This document shows positions 9,076-17,759 of a stretch of DNA of 64,000 nucleotides, in pieces (position 1 is the stretch's first letter; each line of letters starts with the position of its first letter). The stretch is from positions 51,358 through 115,357 of the forward strand of contig NZ_JBQCKK010000014.1 of the NCBI RefSeq assembly GCF_051967035.1, read 5' to 3'. Origin of the DNA: Brevibacillus sp051967035 (GTDB lineage: Bacteria; Bacillota; Bacilli; Brevibacillales; Brevibacillaceae). The translations under genes were made by a program, and so were the position numbers. The notes under the pieces were generated by a model, which saw only the letters and a program-made list of their open reading frames with translations, had not been told where the DNA came from and did no database searches.

Positions 9076-9272
9076 TGTATCCTCCTTGTTTCCTCAGCGG
9101 CGACCGTCGTCAGCGCGGAAGCGGACAACGATCTGAACTTCAATCGCTACGATTTCTTCATTATATCATGTCAACCGGCCCAAGGATAATTTTACACGCG
9201 CCCGCTTTGGCATAGTTCAGCCCTGAAAAAGCCAGAATGAAACTGAACCCATTAAAAAAAGGAGGAGTCTAC

Positions 9273-9647
9273 ATGACGATCATGCGTCATCTCGTCCGCT
9301 TTGTCGTCGCCGCCGTCGTTCTGATGTTCGTCGGCTTTCTGGTACCCGGGTTTTCCGTAAGCAGCTTCTGGACTGCTTTTCTTGCCGCCGTTGTCATTGC
9401 CCTGTTGGGCTGGGTTGTTGAAGCCATGTTCGGAGATCGTATTTCCCCATACAATCGCGGAATCATCGGCTTCCTCGTCAGCGCTGTCGTGATCTACGTG
9501 ACACAGTTTATCGTCTCCGGTTTCCATGTCACCGTCATCGGAGCGCTGCTGGCGTCTTTGGTCATCGGGATCATCGACTTGTTCATCCCGATCAAGACGC
9601 ATATGGACATGCGCAATGGAGATGCCGGAAACCGCCAAGAGAGCTAA
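9273..9647 (+). CDS. Phage-holin-like membrane protein, YvlD family (PF04020)
   Basis: A 124-residue protein with four TM helices (about residues 4-24, 30-48, 60-80, 84-103) and a short charged tail. The pattern and motif FVGFLVPGF/SPYNRGIIGFL fit the 4-TM 'phage holin family' proteins, which in Bacillus include YvlD; the holin label is historical and a lytic role is not implied. ATG 9273 is used rather than 9237 because AAAGGAGGAG precedes it. It is monocistronic, with a terminator 15 bp downstream. Confidence 0.82.
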   Translation: MTIMRHLVRFVVAAVVLMFVGFLVPGFSVSSFWTAFLAAVVIALLGWVVEAMFGDRISPYNRGIIGFLVSAVVIYVTQFIVSGFHVTVIGALLASLVIGIIDLFIPIKTHMDMRNGDAGNRQES

Positions 9648-9660
9648 GCTTGCTGGAAGC

Positions 9661-9699
9661 GAAAAGAGCCACCCCGTCCTAGGCGGGCTGGCTCTTTTT
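9661..9699 (+). terminator. Terminator of the YvlD-like gene
   Basis: AAAAGAGCCA / TGGCTCTTTTT with a GC-rich inner stem (CCCG/CGGG) just after the stop codon; strong T run on the plus strand. Confidence 0.85.
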
Positions 9700-9755
9700 C
9701 AGCTTGACTACTCCGTTGCCCCTCCTTTTTGGTCCAAGCTTTTGCCGTACAACGC

Positions 9756-9783
9756 GAAAAGAGAGGCCAGCGCCCCTCTTTTC
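9756..9783 (-). terminator. Possible terminator of zapA
   Basis: GAAAAGAG and CTCTTTTC pair around a GC-rich loop right after the zapA stop. The T run is short, so termination efficiency is uncertain. Confidence 0.45.
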
Positions 9784-9786
9784 TCC

Positions 9787-10062
9787 TTAATCTATCGGCT
9801 TGTCATTTGCATCTTCCTGAAGGATCTTCAGCAGTTCTTCGTACTCCTGCCGCAAGCGGAAGTATTCATCCGCAATGTTTACCGCAGAGAGTACGGCAAT
9901 TTTAGCCGTGTCCAGTCGATGGTTGCCGTTCGCGATTTCGTTCATCTTGTCATCAACGAAACCGGCCACCATGCGTATGTGATTGACACTTGCCTTGCCA
10001 CTGAGCCGGTATTGTTGGCCGAAGATATCCACCGTCAAACGATTTTTCCCATCACCTTGCAC
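9787..10062 (-). CDS. zapA: Cell division protein ZapA
   Basis: A 91-residue FtsZ-ring associated protein that bundles FtsZ filaments at midcell. The N-terminal globular part has NRLTVDIFGQQYRLSG, and the C-terminal half (about residues 40-88) is the ZapA coiled coil (IAVLSAVNIADEYFRLRQEYEELL). Length fits the family (85-100). It lies 81 bp after pheT on the same strand, the order seen in other Bacillales, so it may share the pheST transcript or have its own promoter. Confidence 0.9.
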   Translation of the reverse strand: MQGDGKNRLTVDIFGQQYRLSGKASVNHIRMVAGFVDDKMNEIANGNHRLDTAKIAVLSAVNIADEYFRLRQEYEELLKILQEDANDKPID

Positions 10063-10143
10063 GAGGGGTTCCTCCCTACTGCGACCTTTGCTCTACTGTA
10101 TCCTTTTTAGGTTACTGAAAATGTCAGAGTTCGTCAAGCCATC

Positions 10144-12567
10144 TTACATCCGCAGTTCGGCACCCGTCCGGTTTTTCAACGCTTCGACGACAGCGGTTGT
10201 CACCTGCTGGATTTCTTCATCCTGCAAGGTGCGCTCCGCGTGACGGAACACGAGCGCGAACGCCATGCTCTTCTTGTCCTGGGCGATCCGCTCGCCTGTG
10301 TACACATCGAACAGGGTCAGCGATTCCAGCAGCTCCCCTGCCGCTTCGCGAATGGTCGCTTCCAACGCCCCCGCAGGCACGCTGCGATCCACGACCAGCG
10401 CCAGGTCGCGGGTGACGGCCGGGAACTTCGGCAGTTGGCTGTAGTGTCCGACCTCGGCAGCCGCCTCGATCAGCGCGGCCACATCCAATTGGAACACATA
10501 CGTTTCGGATAGGTCGTACGCTTTTTCCGTAACGGGGTGAACTTGCCCCAGATAGCCCAGCCGTTGGTCGCCTGCCCATACTTCCGCTGTACGGCCCGGA
10601 TGCATGCCGGCAATGTCCGCTGCCGCTTTGTACTGCGCGGTGCGGATGCCGAGGCGAACCAGGAGCGAATCGACGATCCCTTTCACCTGGTAAAAATCGA
10701 CAGGCTGTTTGGCTCCCATCCAGTTTTGCGGCAGCAGTTGCCCTGTCAGCGCACCCGCCACGTACAGACGCTCTTCCGGAAGCTGCGTTAGCGATTCTTC
10801 GGAAGTCAAGAACACGCGGCCCAGCTCAAAAATGGCGACGTCGTGATTTTGGCGGTTTTTATTGTACGCGACGGTTTCCAGCAGGCTAGGAACGAGGCTG
10901 GTGCGCAATGTGCTGCGCTCCTCGCTCATCGGCATCAACAGCGACACCGGATTGACCTTCTCCTGGTGCAAACCGGCTACTGCCTCCACGCGGTCCGGGT
11001 GTACCAGCGCATAGGAGATCGCCTCGTTCAAGCCGATGCCGATCAGGTGGTGACGAATCGTGCGGCGCAGCTTTTGCTCGTGCGTCAGTTGACCTTGCGT
11101 CGTCGTGCCGGCTGGCAGACTGGTCGGGATGTTATCGTAGCCGTACAGACGCGCGACTTCCTCCACCAGATCCTCCGGCAGCGTAATGTCGCCGCGTCTG
11201 GTCGGCACCGTAACGGTCCAGCTGTCGCCTGCTTGTGTGAACGGGAATTGCAAGCGCGTAAAAATCGGAGAAACGTCTGCGGCGGACAGGCTCGTTCCCA
11301 GGTGCTGATTGATTTTGTCCAAGGTCACCGATACGACTGCTGGCTTCGCTTCGCTTACGACTGCGGAGCGGACGCCCTTGGACACAGTGGCCCCGGACAA
11401 CTGCTGGATCAAAGCCGCAGCGCGCTCTCCTGCTTCCTGCACGCGCGCCTGATCGACGCCTTTTTCCCAGCGGACGCAGCCTTCCGTGCGCATGCCCAGT
11501 GTGCGTGCTGTACGGCGTACTGTTTTTGGCGTAAACCAGGCGGCTTCGAGGATGATCTCGCTCGTTTCATTCGTAATCTCGGAGTTGGCGCCGCCCATCA
11601 CTCCTGCAATCGCCAAGCCTTTTGCCGGGTCGGCGATCAAAAGCGTCTGCTCATCCAGCTCGCGCTCCTGGTCATCCAACGTAACGAGCTTTTCCCCAGC
11701 GTTCGCCAGGCGGACGACAATCGTGCGGTCCTGAACTTTCGCCGCGTCAAATGCGTGCAGCGGCTGCCCGTACTCCAGCAAAACGTAGTTGGTGACGTCG
11801 ACCACGTTGTTGATCGGACGAATGCCTGCTGCCATCAGGCGGTTTTTCAACCATTGCGGGGAAGACGCGATTTTGGCATTCGTGAAGTGACGGCCGTGGT
11901 ACTGGTAGCATTCGTTTTCGGCAGCGATCGTGACTTGCAGCGGGTTCTCGCCGCCGTCTTCCGTCAGTTCGATTTGCGGCAGCACCACTTCCTTGCCCAA
12001 GATAGCGGCCACCTCGTAGGCAACGCCGAGCATGCTCAGGCAGTCCGAGCGGTTTGGCGTCAGCCCCAGCTCCAGCACGTAGTCGTCCAGGCCGAGGTAG
12101 GAGATTGCATCCATCCCGATTTCCGCATCGTCCGGCAGTACCATGATCCCTTCCTGCTGGTCTTTTGCCAGCAGCTTGTCGTTTAGGCCCAGTTCTTTTG
12201 CCGAGCAGATCATGCCTTGGGATTCCACGCCGCGCAGCTTGGAGCGCTTGATGTTCAAGCCCCCGGGCAGCTTTGCGCCGATCGTCGCTACGAGCACCTT
12301 TTGCCCTTTGTCCACGTTGGGCGCACCGCAGACGATTTGCAGGTCTTCGCCTTGCCCGACATCGACCACGCAGACGCTCAGACGATCCGCGTCCGGGTGC
12401 TTGCTGCGTTCCTTGACATATCCGATCACGACACCGGAAACACCAGCGTTGCGCGATTCTACCGCGTCTACCTCAATCCCGCTGCGAGTCAGCTTCTCAG
12501 CCAGCTCCTGGGGCGTCGTTCCACTCAGATCGACGTATTCGGATAACCATTGATACGATACCTTCAT
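10144..12567 (-). CDS. pheT: Phenylalanine-tRNA ligase beta subunit
   Basis: An 807-residue PheT, which with PheS forms the (alpha-beta)2 enzyme charging tRNA-Phe. Domain order is intact: N-terminal OB/tRNA-binding domain (about 40-150), B3/B4 editing domain (about 210-390), B5 domain (about 405-475), catalytic-like core, and C-terminal FDX-ACB anticodon-binding domain (about 710-806, KFPAVTRDLALVVDRSVPAGALE). RBS GAGAGG precedes ATG 12567. It starts 15 bp after pheS and is under the same T-box. Confidence 0.97.
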   Translation of the reverse strand: MKVSYQWLSEYVDLSGTTPQELAEKLTRSGIEVDAVESRNAGVSGVVIGYVKERSKHPDADRLSVCVVDVGQGEDLQIVCGAPNVDKGQKVLVATIGAKLPGGLNIKRSKLRGVESQGMICSAKELGLNDKLLAKDQQEGIMVLPDDAEIGMDAISYLGLDDYVLELGLTPNRSDCLSMLGVAYEVAAILGKEVVLPQIELTEDGGENPLQVTIAAENECYQYHGRHFTNAKIASSPQWLKNRLMAAGIRPINNVVDVTNYVLLEYGQPLHAFDAAKVQDRTIVVRLANAGEKLVTLDDQERELDEQTLLIADPAKGLAIAGVMGGANSEITNETSEIILEAAWFTPKTVRRTARTLGMRTEGCVRWEKGVDQARVQEAGERAAALIQQLSGATVSKGVRSAVVSEAKPAVVSVTLDKINQHLGTSLSAADVSPIFTRLQFPFTQAGDSWTVTVPTRRGDITLPEDLVEEVARLYGYDNIPTSLPAGTTTQGQLTHEQKLRRTIRHHLIGIGLNEAISYALVHPDRVEAVAGLHQEKVNPVSLLMPMSEERSTLRTSLVPSLLETVAYNKNRQNHDVAIFELGRVFLTSEESLTQLPEERLYVAGALTGQLLPQNWMGAKQPVDFYQVKGIVDSLLVRLGIRTAQYKAAADIAGMHPGRTAEVWAGDQRLGYLGQVHPVTEKAYDLSETYVFQLDVAALIEAAAEVGHYSQLPKFPAVTRDLALVVDRSVPAGALEATIREAAGELLESLTLFDVYTGERIAQDKKSMAFALVFRHAERTLQDEEIQQVTTAVVEALKNRTGAELRM

Positions 12568-12582
12568 CTTTGCCTCTCCTCT

Positions 12583-13617
12583 CTAGCCTCGGTTGAACTG
12601 ACGCAGGAAACGAACGTCGTTGGTATAAAAATGGCGGATATCCTCCACTCCGTATTTGAGCATCGCGATGCGCTCTACCCCCATGCCAAAGGCAAAGCCG
12701 CTGACTTCTTCCGGATTGTAGCCGGCCATTTCCAGCACGCGCGGATGCACCATGCCGGAGCCCAAAATCTCGATCCAGCCCGTTTGCTTGCACACGCGGC
12801 AACCGTGACCGCCGCAGTTGAAGCATTGCAGATCGACCTCCGCGCTAGGCTCGGTAAACGGGAAGAAGCTCGGACGCAGGCGGATTTGCTGGTTCGCCCC
12901 GAACATTTGGCGGGCAAATGTCAGCAGAATCCCCTTCAGATCGCTCATGCCGATGCCTTTGTCGATCACCAGACCCTCGATCTGCGTGAACTGGTGGGAG
13001 TGGGTCGCGTCGTCATCGTCGCGGCGATACACTTTTCCGGGACAGATGATCTTCACCGGTGTCTTGCCTTCTTTTTTCAGCATCGTGCGCGCCTGGACCG
13101 GAGACGTATGGGTGCGCATCAAAATTTCGTCGGTCACGTAAAACGTATCCTGCATGTCGCGCGCCGGATGGTCTTTGGGCAGGTTGAGCATTTCGAAGTT
13201 GAAGTGGTCCATCTCCACCTCTGGTCCTTCTGCCACCTCGAAGCCCAAGCCGATGAAAATGTCTTCGATCTCCTCGATGATGCGGGAGAGCGGATGCATC
13301 GTTCCGGCAGGCACCGGACGCCCTGGCAAGGTGACGTCTACCGTCTGGGACGACAGCTTCGCATGCAGCGCCGCTTCCTCCATCGCCTGCTGTTTGGCGG
13401 AAAAAGCGGACTCCAGCGCTTCCCGCACTTCGTTGACCAGTTGGCCGACGACCGGGCGCTCTTCGGGGGACAGACTGCCCATTCCGCGCAGCAGTTCGGT
13501 CAGTTCGCCCTTTTTCCCCAAATATTTGACGCGCAAATCCTGAAGTTGTGCAGCTTCCGTCACCTGGCTGATTTGCCCCAGGGCGGACTCCTTCATTTCT
13601 TGCAACCGAGTTTGCAC
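12583..13617 (-). CDS. pheS: Phenylalanine-tRNA ligase alpha subunit
   Basis: A 344-residue class II synthetase subunit carrying the catalytic site for Phe-tRNA formation. Motif 2 is in GKVYRRDDDDATHSHQFTQIEG; motif 3 in GFAFGMGVERIAMLKYG; the N-terminal coiled coil (about 1-80) contacts tRNA-Phe. The start is GTG 13617, chosen because AAAGGAG lies 9 bp upstream and gives the usual 344-residue length; an ATG in frame at 13677 would add 20 residues with no SD. Expression is under the Phe T-box upstream. Confidence 0.96.
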   Translation of the reverse strand: MQTRLQEMKESALGQISQVTEAAQLQDLRVKYLGKKGELTELLRGMGSLSPEERPVVGQLVNEVREALESAFSAKQQAMEEAALHAKLSSQTVDVTLPGRPVPAGTMHPLSRIIEEIEDIFIGLGFEVAEGPEVEMDHFNFEMLNLPKDHPARDMQDTFYVTDEILMRTHTSPVQARTMLKKEGKTPVKIICPGKVYRRDDDDATHSHQFTQIEGLVIDKGIGMSDLKGILLTFARQMFGANQQIRLRPSFFPFTEPSAEVDLQCFNCGGHGCRVCKQTGWIEILGSGMVHPRVLEMAGYNPEEVSGFAFGMGVERIAMLKYGVEDIRHFYTNDVRFLRQFNRG

Positions 13618-13734
13618 TTCGTATCGCTCCTTTGTTTCTGTGGATTCGAAAACGCGGGCTGCGCCAAGCATGGGCATAGCCTTCGTTGTCTTTTGACCGG
13701 ATAAGAATTTTTTTTATTCTTATCTGGATAAAAA

Positions 13735-14050
13735 GAAAAACCCGCCCCCAAAAGGGACGAGTTACTTTTTTTCTCGCGGTACCACCCTTGTTAGACAGAC
13801 AGCTCGCCTCGTGACAAAACGGTACCCCTATCACGAAGAACGCGCAAGACTTCTGTCTCACTTCCGTTCATTGGTAACGGGAATGACCCGGCTGCTCCTA
13901 CTGCGCCAAAAGCGGTTCAGAGTGCGGCTTTGGAGGGAATTCGGCAGCTATCGTGCTAAAGATGCTTGCAGTCTGTGGCACCTTCTCCCTGAAAAACAGA
14001 TAGGACCTGCGTACTAGTCTCCGTCATCGCTTTGGGTTATAATCGAGATG
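13735..14050 (-). promoter_or_regulatory. T-box leader of pheST, specifier UUC (Phe)
   Basis: Transcribed on the minus strand. The T-box core AGGGTGGTACCGCG lies at 13788-13775 and is followed by a terminator hairpin with a T run (13768-13735). Stem I closes with CCAAAGCG / CGCTTTTGG; inside it GGAG pairs with CTCC, leaving a specifier loop GAA-TTC with TTC at 13939-13937. Uncharged tRNA-Phe should stabilise the antiterminator and allow pheST transcription. Pairing was done by eye. Confidence 0.92.
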
Positions 14051-14056
14051 TAAACG

Positions 14057-14085
14057 ATTATAGCGCACCAAGAGAAAGTTTTCAA
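14057..14085 (-). promoter_or_regulatory. SigmaA promoter of the pheST T-box transcript
   Basis: TTGAAA (14085-14080) and TATAAT (14062-14057) with 17 bp between them, immediately upstream of the T-box stem I. Confidence 0.8.
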
Positions 14086-14155
14086 TTCTCCAAATGGTAC
14101 ATATCGCGCGTTCGTCCTAGTTCGATTTTCGCAAATCCGAAAGGGGACTTTTGAC

Positions 14156-14875
14156 ATGATCGAAAAGGTTACCGCCCTTTATGATAAGACATGCATCTGT
14201 CGCCATTGCCAAACGGCCTTCTCTACCAAACGGATCAGAAGCGGCGCTCTTACCATGATTCACCGCGACAGTGACTTCTATACGACGTTCAAGGAGCAGT
14301 CGCTGAATCCGATCTTGTATACCGTCAACGTATGCCCGGCATGCGGCTTTGCCTTCACCGATCCGTTCACAAGCAAGCTCGCTCCGTGGCAAAAACAGGC
14401 GGTCGCGGAGCATATCTCCTCGAAGTGGAAGCCAAAAGACTTCGGCTCGATTCGCAAAGTGCCGGAAGCGATTGTCAGCTACAAGCTGGCGATTTACGCC
14501 GCCGAGTTGACGGATCAGCCGCACTCGGTCAAAGCCGGCCTGTACTTGCGGCTCGCCTGGCTGTATCGCTACCAGGACAATCTCCCGGAAGAGCTGCGCT
14601 TCATCGCGATGGCGGTCGACGAGTATGAGAAGTCGTACATCCACTCTGATTATGCGCGCGGCGACAAGGAAATGTCTGAGGTCAGACTGCTGTACCTGAT
14701 CGGCGAGCTGTATCGCCGTCTGGAAAAATTCGATCGGGCCATCCGCTATTTCGGCAAGGCGCTCGCCTTTCGCCATCAGACGATCGAGAGCGGCATCATC
14801 CGCATGGCGCAGGACCAGTGGCAGTTGGCGCGCGAGGAATCCAAAGCGAAAAAAAGCGAGCAAAAGATCGGCTGA
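14156..14875 (+). CDS. DUF2225 protein with zinc-ribbon-like cysteines and TPR-like helices
   Basis: A 239-residue cytoplasmic protein of the DUF2225 family; function unknown. Cys13/15/18 and C60-x2-C63 could form one metal site in the N-terminal 65 residues. The rest is helical, and residues 105-235 (AGLYLRLAWLYRYQDN, YLIGELYRRLEKFDRAIRYFGKAL) look like tetratricopeptide repeats, suggesting a protein-binding scaffold. RBS AAAGGGGA precedes ATG. It is a single gene between the divergent pheS leader and a terminator. Confidence 0.85.
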   Translation: MIEKVTALYDKTCICRHCQTAFSTKRIRSGALTMIHRDSDFYTTFKEQSLNPILYTVNVCPACGFAFTDPFTSKLAPWQKQAVAEHISSKWKPKDFGSIRKVPEAIVSYKLAIYAAELTDQPHSVKAGLYLRLAWLYRYQDNLPEELRFIAMAVDEYEKSYIHSDYARGDKEMSEVRLLYLIGELYRRLEKFDRAIRYFGKALAFRHQTIESGIIRMAQDQWQLAREESKAKKSEQKIG

Positions 14876-14883
14876 CAAAAAGA

Positions 14884-14917
14884 GCAGGCATTTCAACCAC
14901 GTTGAGATGCCTGTTTT
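14884..14917 (+). terminator. Terminator between the DUF2225 gene and the FMN reductase gene
   Basis: CAGGCATTTCAAC pairs with GTTGAGATGCCTG, with T/A runs on both sides, so it can end both convergent genes. Confidence 0.8.
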
Positions 14918-14945
14918 CTGTCGCGAGCTGGTGCAGCAGCGGCAT

Positions 14946-15488
14946 TTATCGTAACGTTTTTAACGCGCCGCTCCACGCAATCACTTCATCCAGCATCGCG
15001 TTTATTTTCTCCACATGCAATTCTGCCGGTTTGAATGTTTGAAAATTTTCGAAATCGGCAAAGAGCGAAAACGTTGGATGCGCACGGACGTCGGCCACGA
15101 GCAGCTCACCCAAAATTCCCCGCAAATGCTCGGCGGCGCGCGCTCCGCCCGTGGAGCCATAGCTGACGATGCCGGCAGCCTTATGGTTCCATTCGTTGCG
15201 TGCGGAATCCAGGGCATTTTTCAAAGCGCCCGTAATGCTGTGATTGTATTCCGCGACGATAAATACGAATCCGTCCAGGCTGGACAGCTTGTTGGCCCAA
15301 GCGGCCAAGCCAGGCTCCTGGCCCGTGCCTTCTCCGAAAAAAGGCAGTCGAAACTCGGCGATGTCGACGATTTCGTACGTGGCGTCTCCCCGCGCGTCGG
15401 CAATTTCCTTGACCCAATTCCCTACCTGCGGACTTACCCTTCCTTGACGCGTGCTGCCCAAAATAATCCCAATGCGCAACGATGTCAT
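14946..15488 (-). CDS. NADPH-dependent FMN reductase family flavoprotein
   Basis: A 180-residue flavodoxin-like oxidoreductase. The phosphate-binding loop GSTRQGRVSPQVG (residues about 10-22) and the isoalloxazine loop VAEYNHSITGALKNALD, with GSTGGARAAEHLR later, are characteristic of the FMN_red family (azoreductase/ChrR-like). It likely reduces flavin, quinones or other acceptors with NADPH in the cytoplasm. ATG 15488 is used because GGGAGG is just upstream; an in-frame codon at 15530 has no SD. Single gene; substrate not known. Confidence 0.87.
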   Translation of the reverse strand: MTSLRIGIILGSTRQGRVSPQVGNWVKEIADARGDATYEIVDIAEFRLPFFGEGTGQEPGLAAWANKLSSLDGFVFIVAEYNHSITGALKNALDSARNEWNHKAAGIVSYGSTGGARAAEHLRGILGELLVADVRAHPTFSLFADFENFQTFKPAELHVEKINAMLDEVIAWSGALKTLR

Positions 15489-15758
15489 CCCAACATCCTC
15501 CCATCCATTCTGATTCGTTCGCTCCACCAAAACCAGCCTATGCGCGCAGGCAAGGCCCCAAGAACCAAATCAAGCAAGTAGCGACATTCGTGTTGTATGC
15601 CTGTATGCTTTATTTTACAATCACTTACATCCCGCTTGCCAGCGCCATTTTCAGCTTGTTTGGCACGAGAAGCGGTACCTCTCCCACGCCGCACACAAGT
15701 TTCGCGACTTTCTCATCACCTATTTTGCCGAATCGGCGGAAGCGGGCCAGCACGCTCC
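15489..15758. other. Intergenic stretch between the FMN reductase and trmH units
   Basis: No credible gene on either strand. On the minus strand TTGTAA and TACAAC with a 17-bp gap (near 15590-15620) could be the reductase promoter, but the match is weak. Nothing else was recognised. Confidence 0.4.
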
Positions 15759-15795
15759 AAAAAACAGGGACACGGGATGTTGGCCCCGTATCCCT
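15759..15795 (-). terminator. Terminator of the ktrA-trmH unit
   Basis: GGGATACGGG pairs with CCCGTGTCCC on the minus strand and is followed by TGTTTTTT. Confidence 0.85.
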
Positions 15796-15804
15796 CGTTG
15801 GGTG

Positions 15805-16620
15805 TTACCGCCTTCTGCTGCGCTGCGCCTCATACACAAAAATTCCCGCCGCCACTGCGGCATTCAACGACTCCGCTTTGCCGTACAGCGGAATGTGTAC
15901 GAACTGGTCGGCGCACGCCAGCATCTCTTTGGACACGCCTCGCCCCTCGTTGCCGATGACGAGCGCGATCTTGCCGGAGTAGTCCGCCTGATCGTAGGAG
16001 ACGCTGTCTTGCGCCAGAGAAGAGACGAGGACACGACCGCCGCGCCGCTTCCACTCGCCTGCCGTAGCAACGAGCTCGCGCGAAAAGACAGGCAGGCGGA
16101 ACATCGCGCCCATGGTGGCCCGCACGACTTTTCCGTTGTAGATGTCGACGCTGCCTTTGCCCAGCACGACCCCATCTGCGCCGGCGGCCTCTGCCGTGCG
16201 CAAAATCGTGCCCAGATTGCCCGGGTCCTGAATCTCGTCGAGAAACAGGAGCAGGGCCTTGTCTTTTTCAGCCAGCCTGCTTATCCATTCATCCCAGTCG
16301 CTTGCCGTCTTTTTCACTTCCGCCACAATTCCTTGCGGCGACTTTGTTTCCGAGAGCTTGGCCAAAACAGCAGCAGATGCCGCTATCACCTGTGTCGCCT
16401 GGGGGTCGTTAGCCAATGCCCGTTGGCAGGCAGGATCGAGGCTTCGCTCCTGATCGTACAGGATGGTCGTCACTTCTGCCCCGCTTTTCAGCGCTTCCTC
16501 CACCAGGTGCGCGCCTTCGACCAGGTAACGCCCCTGCTCCTCCCGGCCTTTTTTCTCAAGCAGCTGGTACAGTCTTTTCACCAGCGGATTTTGAACCGAA
16601 GTAATGATTTCATGTGCCAT
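15805..16620 (-). CDS. TrmH-family (SpoU) RNA 2'-O-methyltransferase, YsgA-like
   Basis: A 271-residue SPOUT methyltransferase. The three SPOUT motifs are clear: LDEIQDPGNLGTILRTAEA (motif 1, residues about 135-153), VIGNEGRGVS (motif 2, about 218) and IPLYGKAESLNAAVAAGI (motif 3, knot and SAM site). The N-terminal 100 residues form the RNA-binding L30-like domain. It should 2'-O-methylate rRNA or tRNA; the target is not known. ATG lies 2 bp after the ktrA stop and the SD (GAGGAG) is inside ktrA, so the two are coupled. The position next to sspI matches ysgA in B. subtilis. Confidence 0.92.
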   Translation of the reverse strand: MAHEIITSVQNPLVKRLYQLLEKKGREEQGRYLVEGAHLVEEALKSGAEVTTILYDQERSLDPACQRALANDPQATQVIAASAAVLAKLSETKSPQGIVAEVKKTASDWDEWISRLAEKDKALLLFLDEIQDPGNLGTILRTAEAAGADGVVLGKGSVDIYNGKVVRATMGAMFRLPVFSRELVATAGEWKRRGGRVLVSSLAQDSVSYDQADYSGKIALVIGNEGRGVSKEMLACADQFVHIPLYGKAESLNAAVAAGIFVYEAQRSRRR

Positions 16621-16622
16621 GG

Positions 16623-17276
16623 TTATGCCCGCTCCTCAAATGCTTTCAAATCTTTGTTGTTTCCGATGACCACCAGAACGTCTCCGTGCTGGATCACTTC
16701 ATCCGGGCTCGGGGCGATATTGAATTTGTCCCCGCTTTTGATCGCGATGACGTTGACCTCGTACTTTCTGCGGATGTCCAGCTGCCTCAGGTTTTGCCCC
16801 ACCAGCTTGGACGACGCAACCACCTCGGCCACGCTGTAGTCCTCCGCCAGCTCGATAAAGTCGAGAACATTGGCCGAAATGAGGTTGTGCGCCACGCGGA
16901 CGCCCATATCCCGCTCCGGGAAAACGACCCGGTCCGCCCCGACTTTGTACAGGACTTGTCCGTGCCGCTCATTTTGCGCCTTTGCGACGATTTTTTTCAC
17001 GCCCAGCTCCTTGAGCGTCAAGACAGTGAGGATGCTCGCCTGAATGTCTACCCCGATCGCCACGACGACCACGTCGAAGTTGCGGATGCCGATTTCCTTC
17101 AACGCGCGCTCATCTGTGGAATCAGCCGCTACGGCGTGGGTGACGTACTGAATATTTTCGTTGATGCGCTCTTCGTTTTCGTCGATGCCCATCACTTCGT
17201 AATCCATCTCGTACAACGTCCGCGCCACGCTGGAGCCAAAGCGTCCCATTCCGATAATGGCAAACTGTTTTGACAT
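16623..17276 (-). CDS. Potassium uptake regulatory subunit, KtrA/KtrC type (TrkA-N, RCK)
   Basis: A 217-residue cytoplasmic gating subunit for a Ktr potassium channel. The RCK_N domain begins with the nucleotide-binding GMGRFGSSVA (residues 9-18); a RCK_C (TrkA-C) domain follows from about residue 135 and in relatives binds c-di-AMP. No membrane subunit (KtrB/D) lies in the window, so it pairs with a partner elsewhere, like KtrC in B. subtilis. ATG 17276 has AAGGAG 9 bp upstream. A possible extended -10 (TGCTATAAT, 17323-17315) lies upstream. It is coupled to trmH. Confidence 0.9.
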   Translation of the reverse strand: MSKQFAIIGMGRFGSSVARTLYEMDYEVMGIDENEERINENIQYVTHAVAADSTDERALKEIGIRNFDVVVVAIGVDIQASILTVLTLKELGVKKIVAKAQNERHGQVLYKVGADRVVFPERDMGVRVAHNLISANVLDFIELAEDYSVAEVVASSKLVGQNLRQLDIRRKYEVNVIAIKSGDKFNIAPSPDEVIQHGDVLVVIGNNKDLKAFEERA

Positions 17277-17392
17277 GGTGATCTTCTCCTTCGTTCCTAT
17301 CTCGACTATCATGCATTATAGCACTAGACCACGCCGCTTTGCACAGACGAAACCAAAAGATCCGTACAGGGAAATTCCCCGCGACAAAGGGA

Positions 17393-17422
17393 GTATGAGC
17401 AATCCGGCCGAGACAAATACTA
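17393..17422 (+). promoter_or_regulatory. Forespore (sigmaG/sigmaF) promoter candidate of sspI
   Basis: GTATG at 17393-17397 fits the sigmaG -35 (GHATR) and AATACTA at 17416-17422 the -10 (CATACTA) with an 18-bp gap, 41 bp before the start of a gene known to be forespore-specific. Confidence 0.6.
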
Positions 17423-17463
17423 ACGGATGAATTCATTCTCACAAGAGAGGTGCTGGCTACGGT

Positions 17464-17700
17464 ATGAACATTGCCTCGCTCAATTTGCGTCAAGCGATCA
17501 TGTACAAAATGCAAGGCTCGGATTCGGCAGCGGTAGAAGAGACGATCACCGATGCGATCGCAAGCGGCCAGGAAAAAACCTTGCCTGGTCTGGGGGTCCT
17601 GTTTGAAGTGTTGTGGCAAAACAGCGATGCGTCCGCCCGCCAGGAGATGGTCCAGACAATCGCTTCCCATCTGCCCGCCCAAGCGGAAAAGCCGATGTAA
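17464..17700 (+). CDS. sspI: Small acid-soluble spore protein I
   Basis: A 78-residue minor SASP. The segment TITDAIASGQEKTLPGLGVLFEVLWQ is the hallmark of SspI, with only the N-terminus (MNIASLNLRQAIMYKM) variable. It is a spore core protein made in the forespore; its exact role is not established. RBS AGAGGTG precedes ATG. A sigmaG-like promoter and a terminator bracket it, and it lies beside the trmH-type gene as in B. subtilis. Confidence 0.95.
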   Translation: MNIASLNLRQAIMYKMQGSDSAAVEETITDAIASGQEKTLPGLGVLFEVLWQNSDASARQEMVQTIASHLPAQAEKPM

Positions 17701-17728
17701 CGGCAAAACCAATCGAACGAAAGCAAAA

Positions 17729-17759
17729 GGGAGAGACGAGGCTACGTCCCTCCTTTTTT
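17729..17759 (+). terminator. Terminator of sspI
   Basis: GGGAG-GACG pairs with CGTCCCTCC and is followed by six T. It overlaps the 3' end of the convergent germination gene. Confidence 0.7.

Noticed and set aside
9273..9647. Phage holin as a sign of a prophage
   Set aside because: The 4-TM YvlD family is chromosomal in Bacillales, and no phage genes are nearby.
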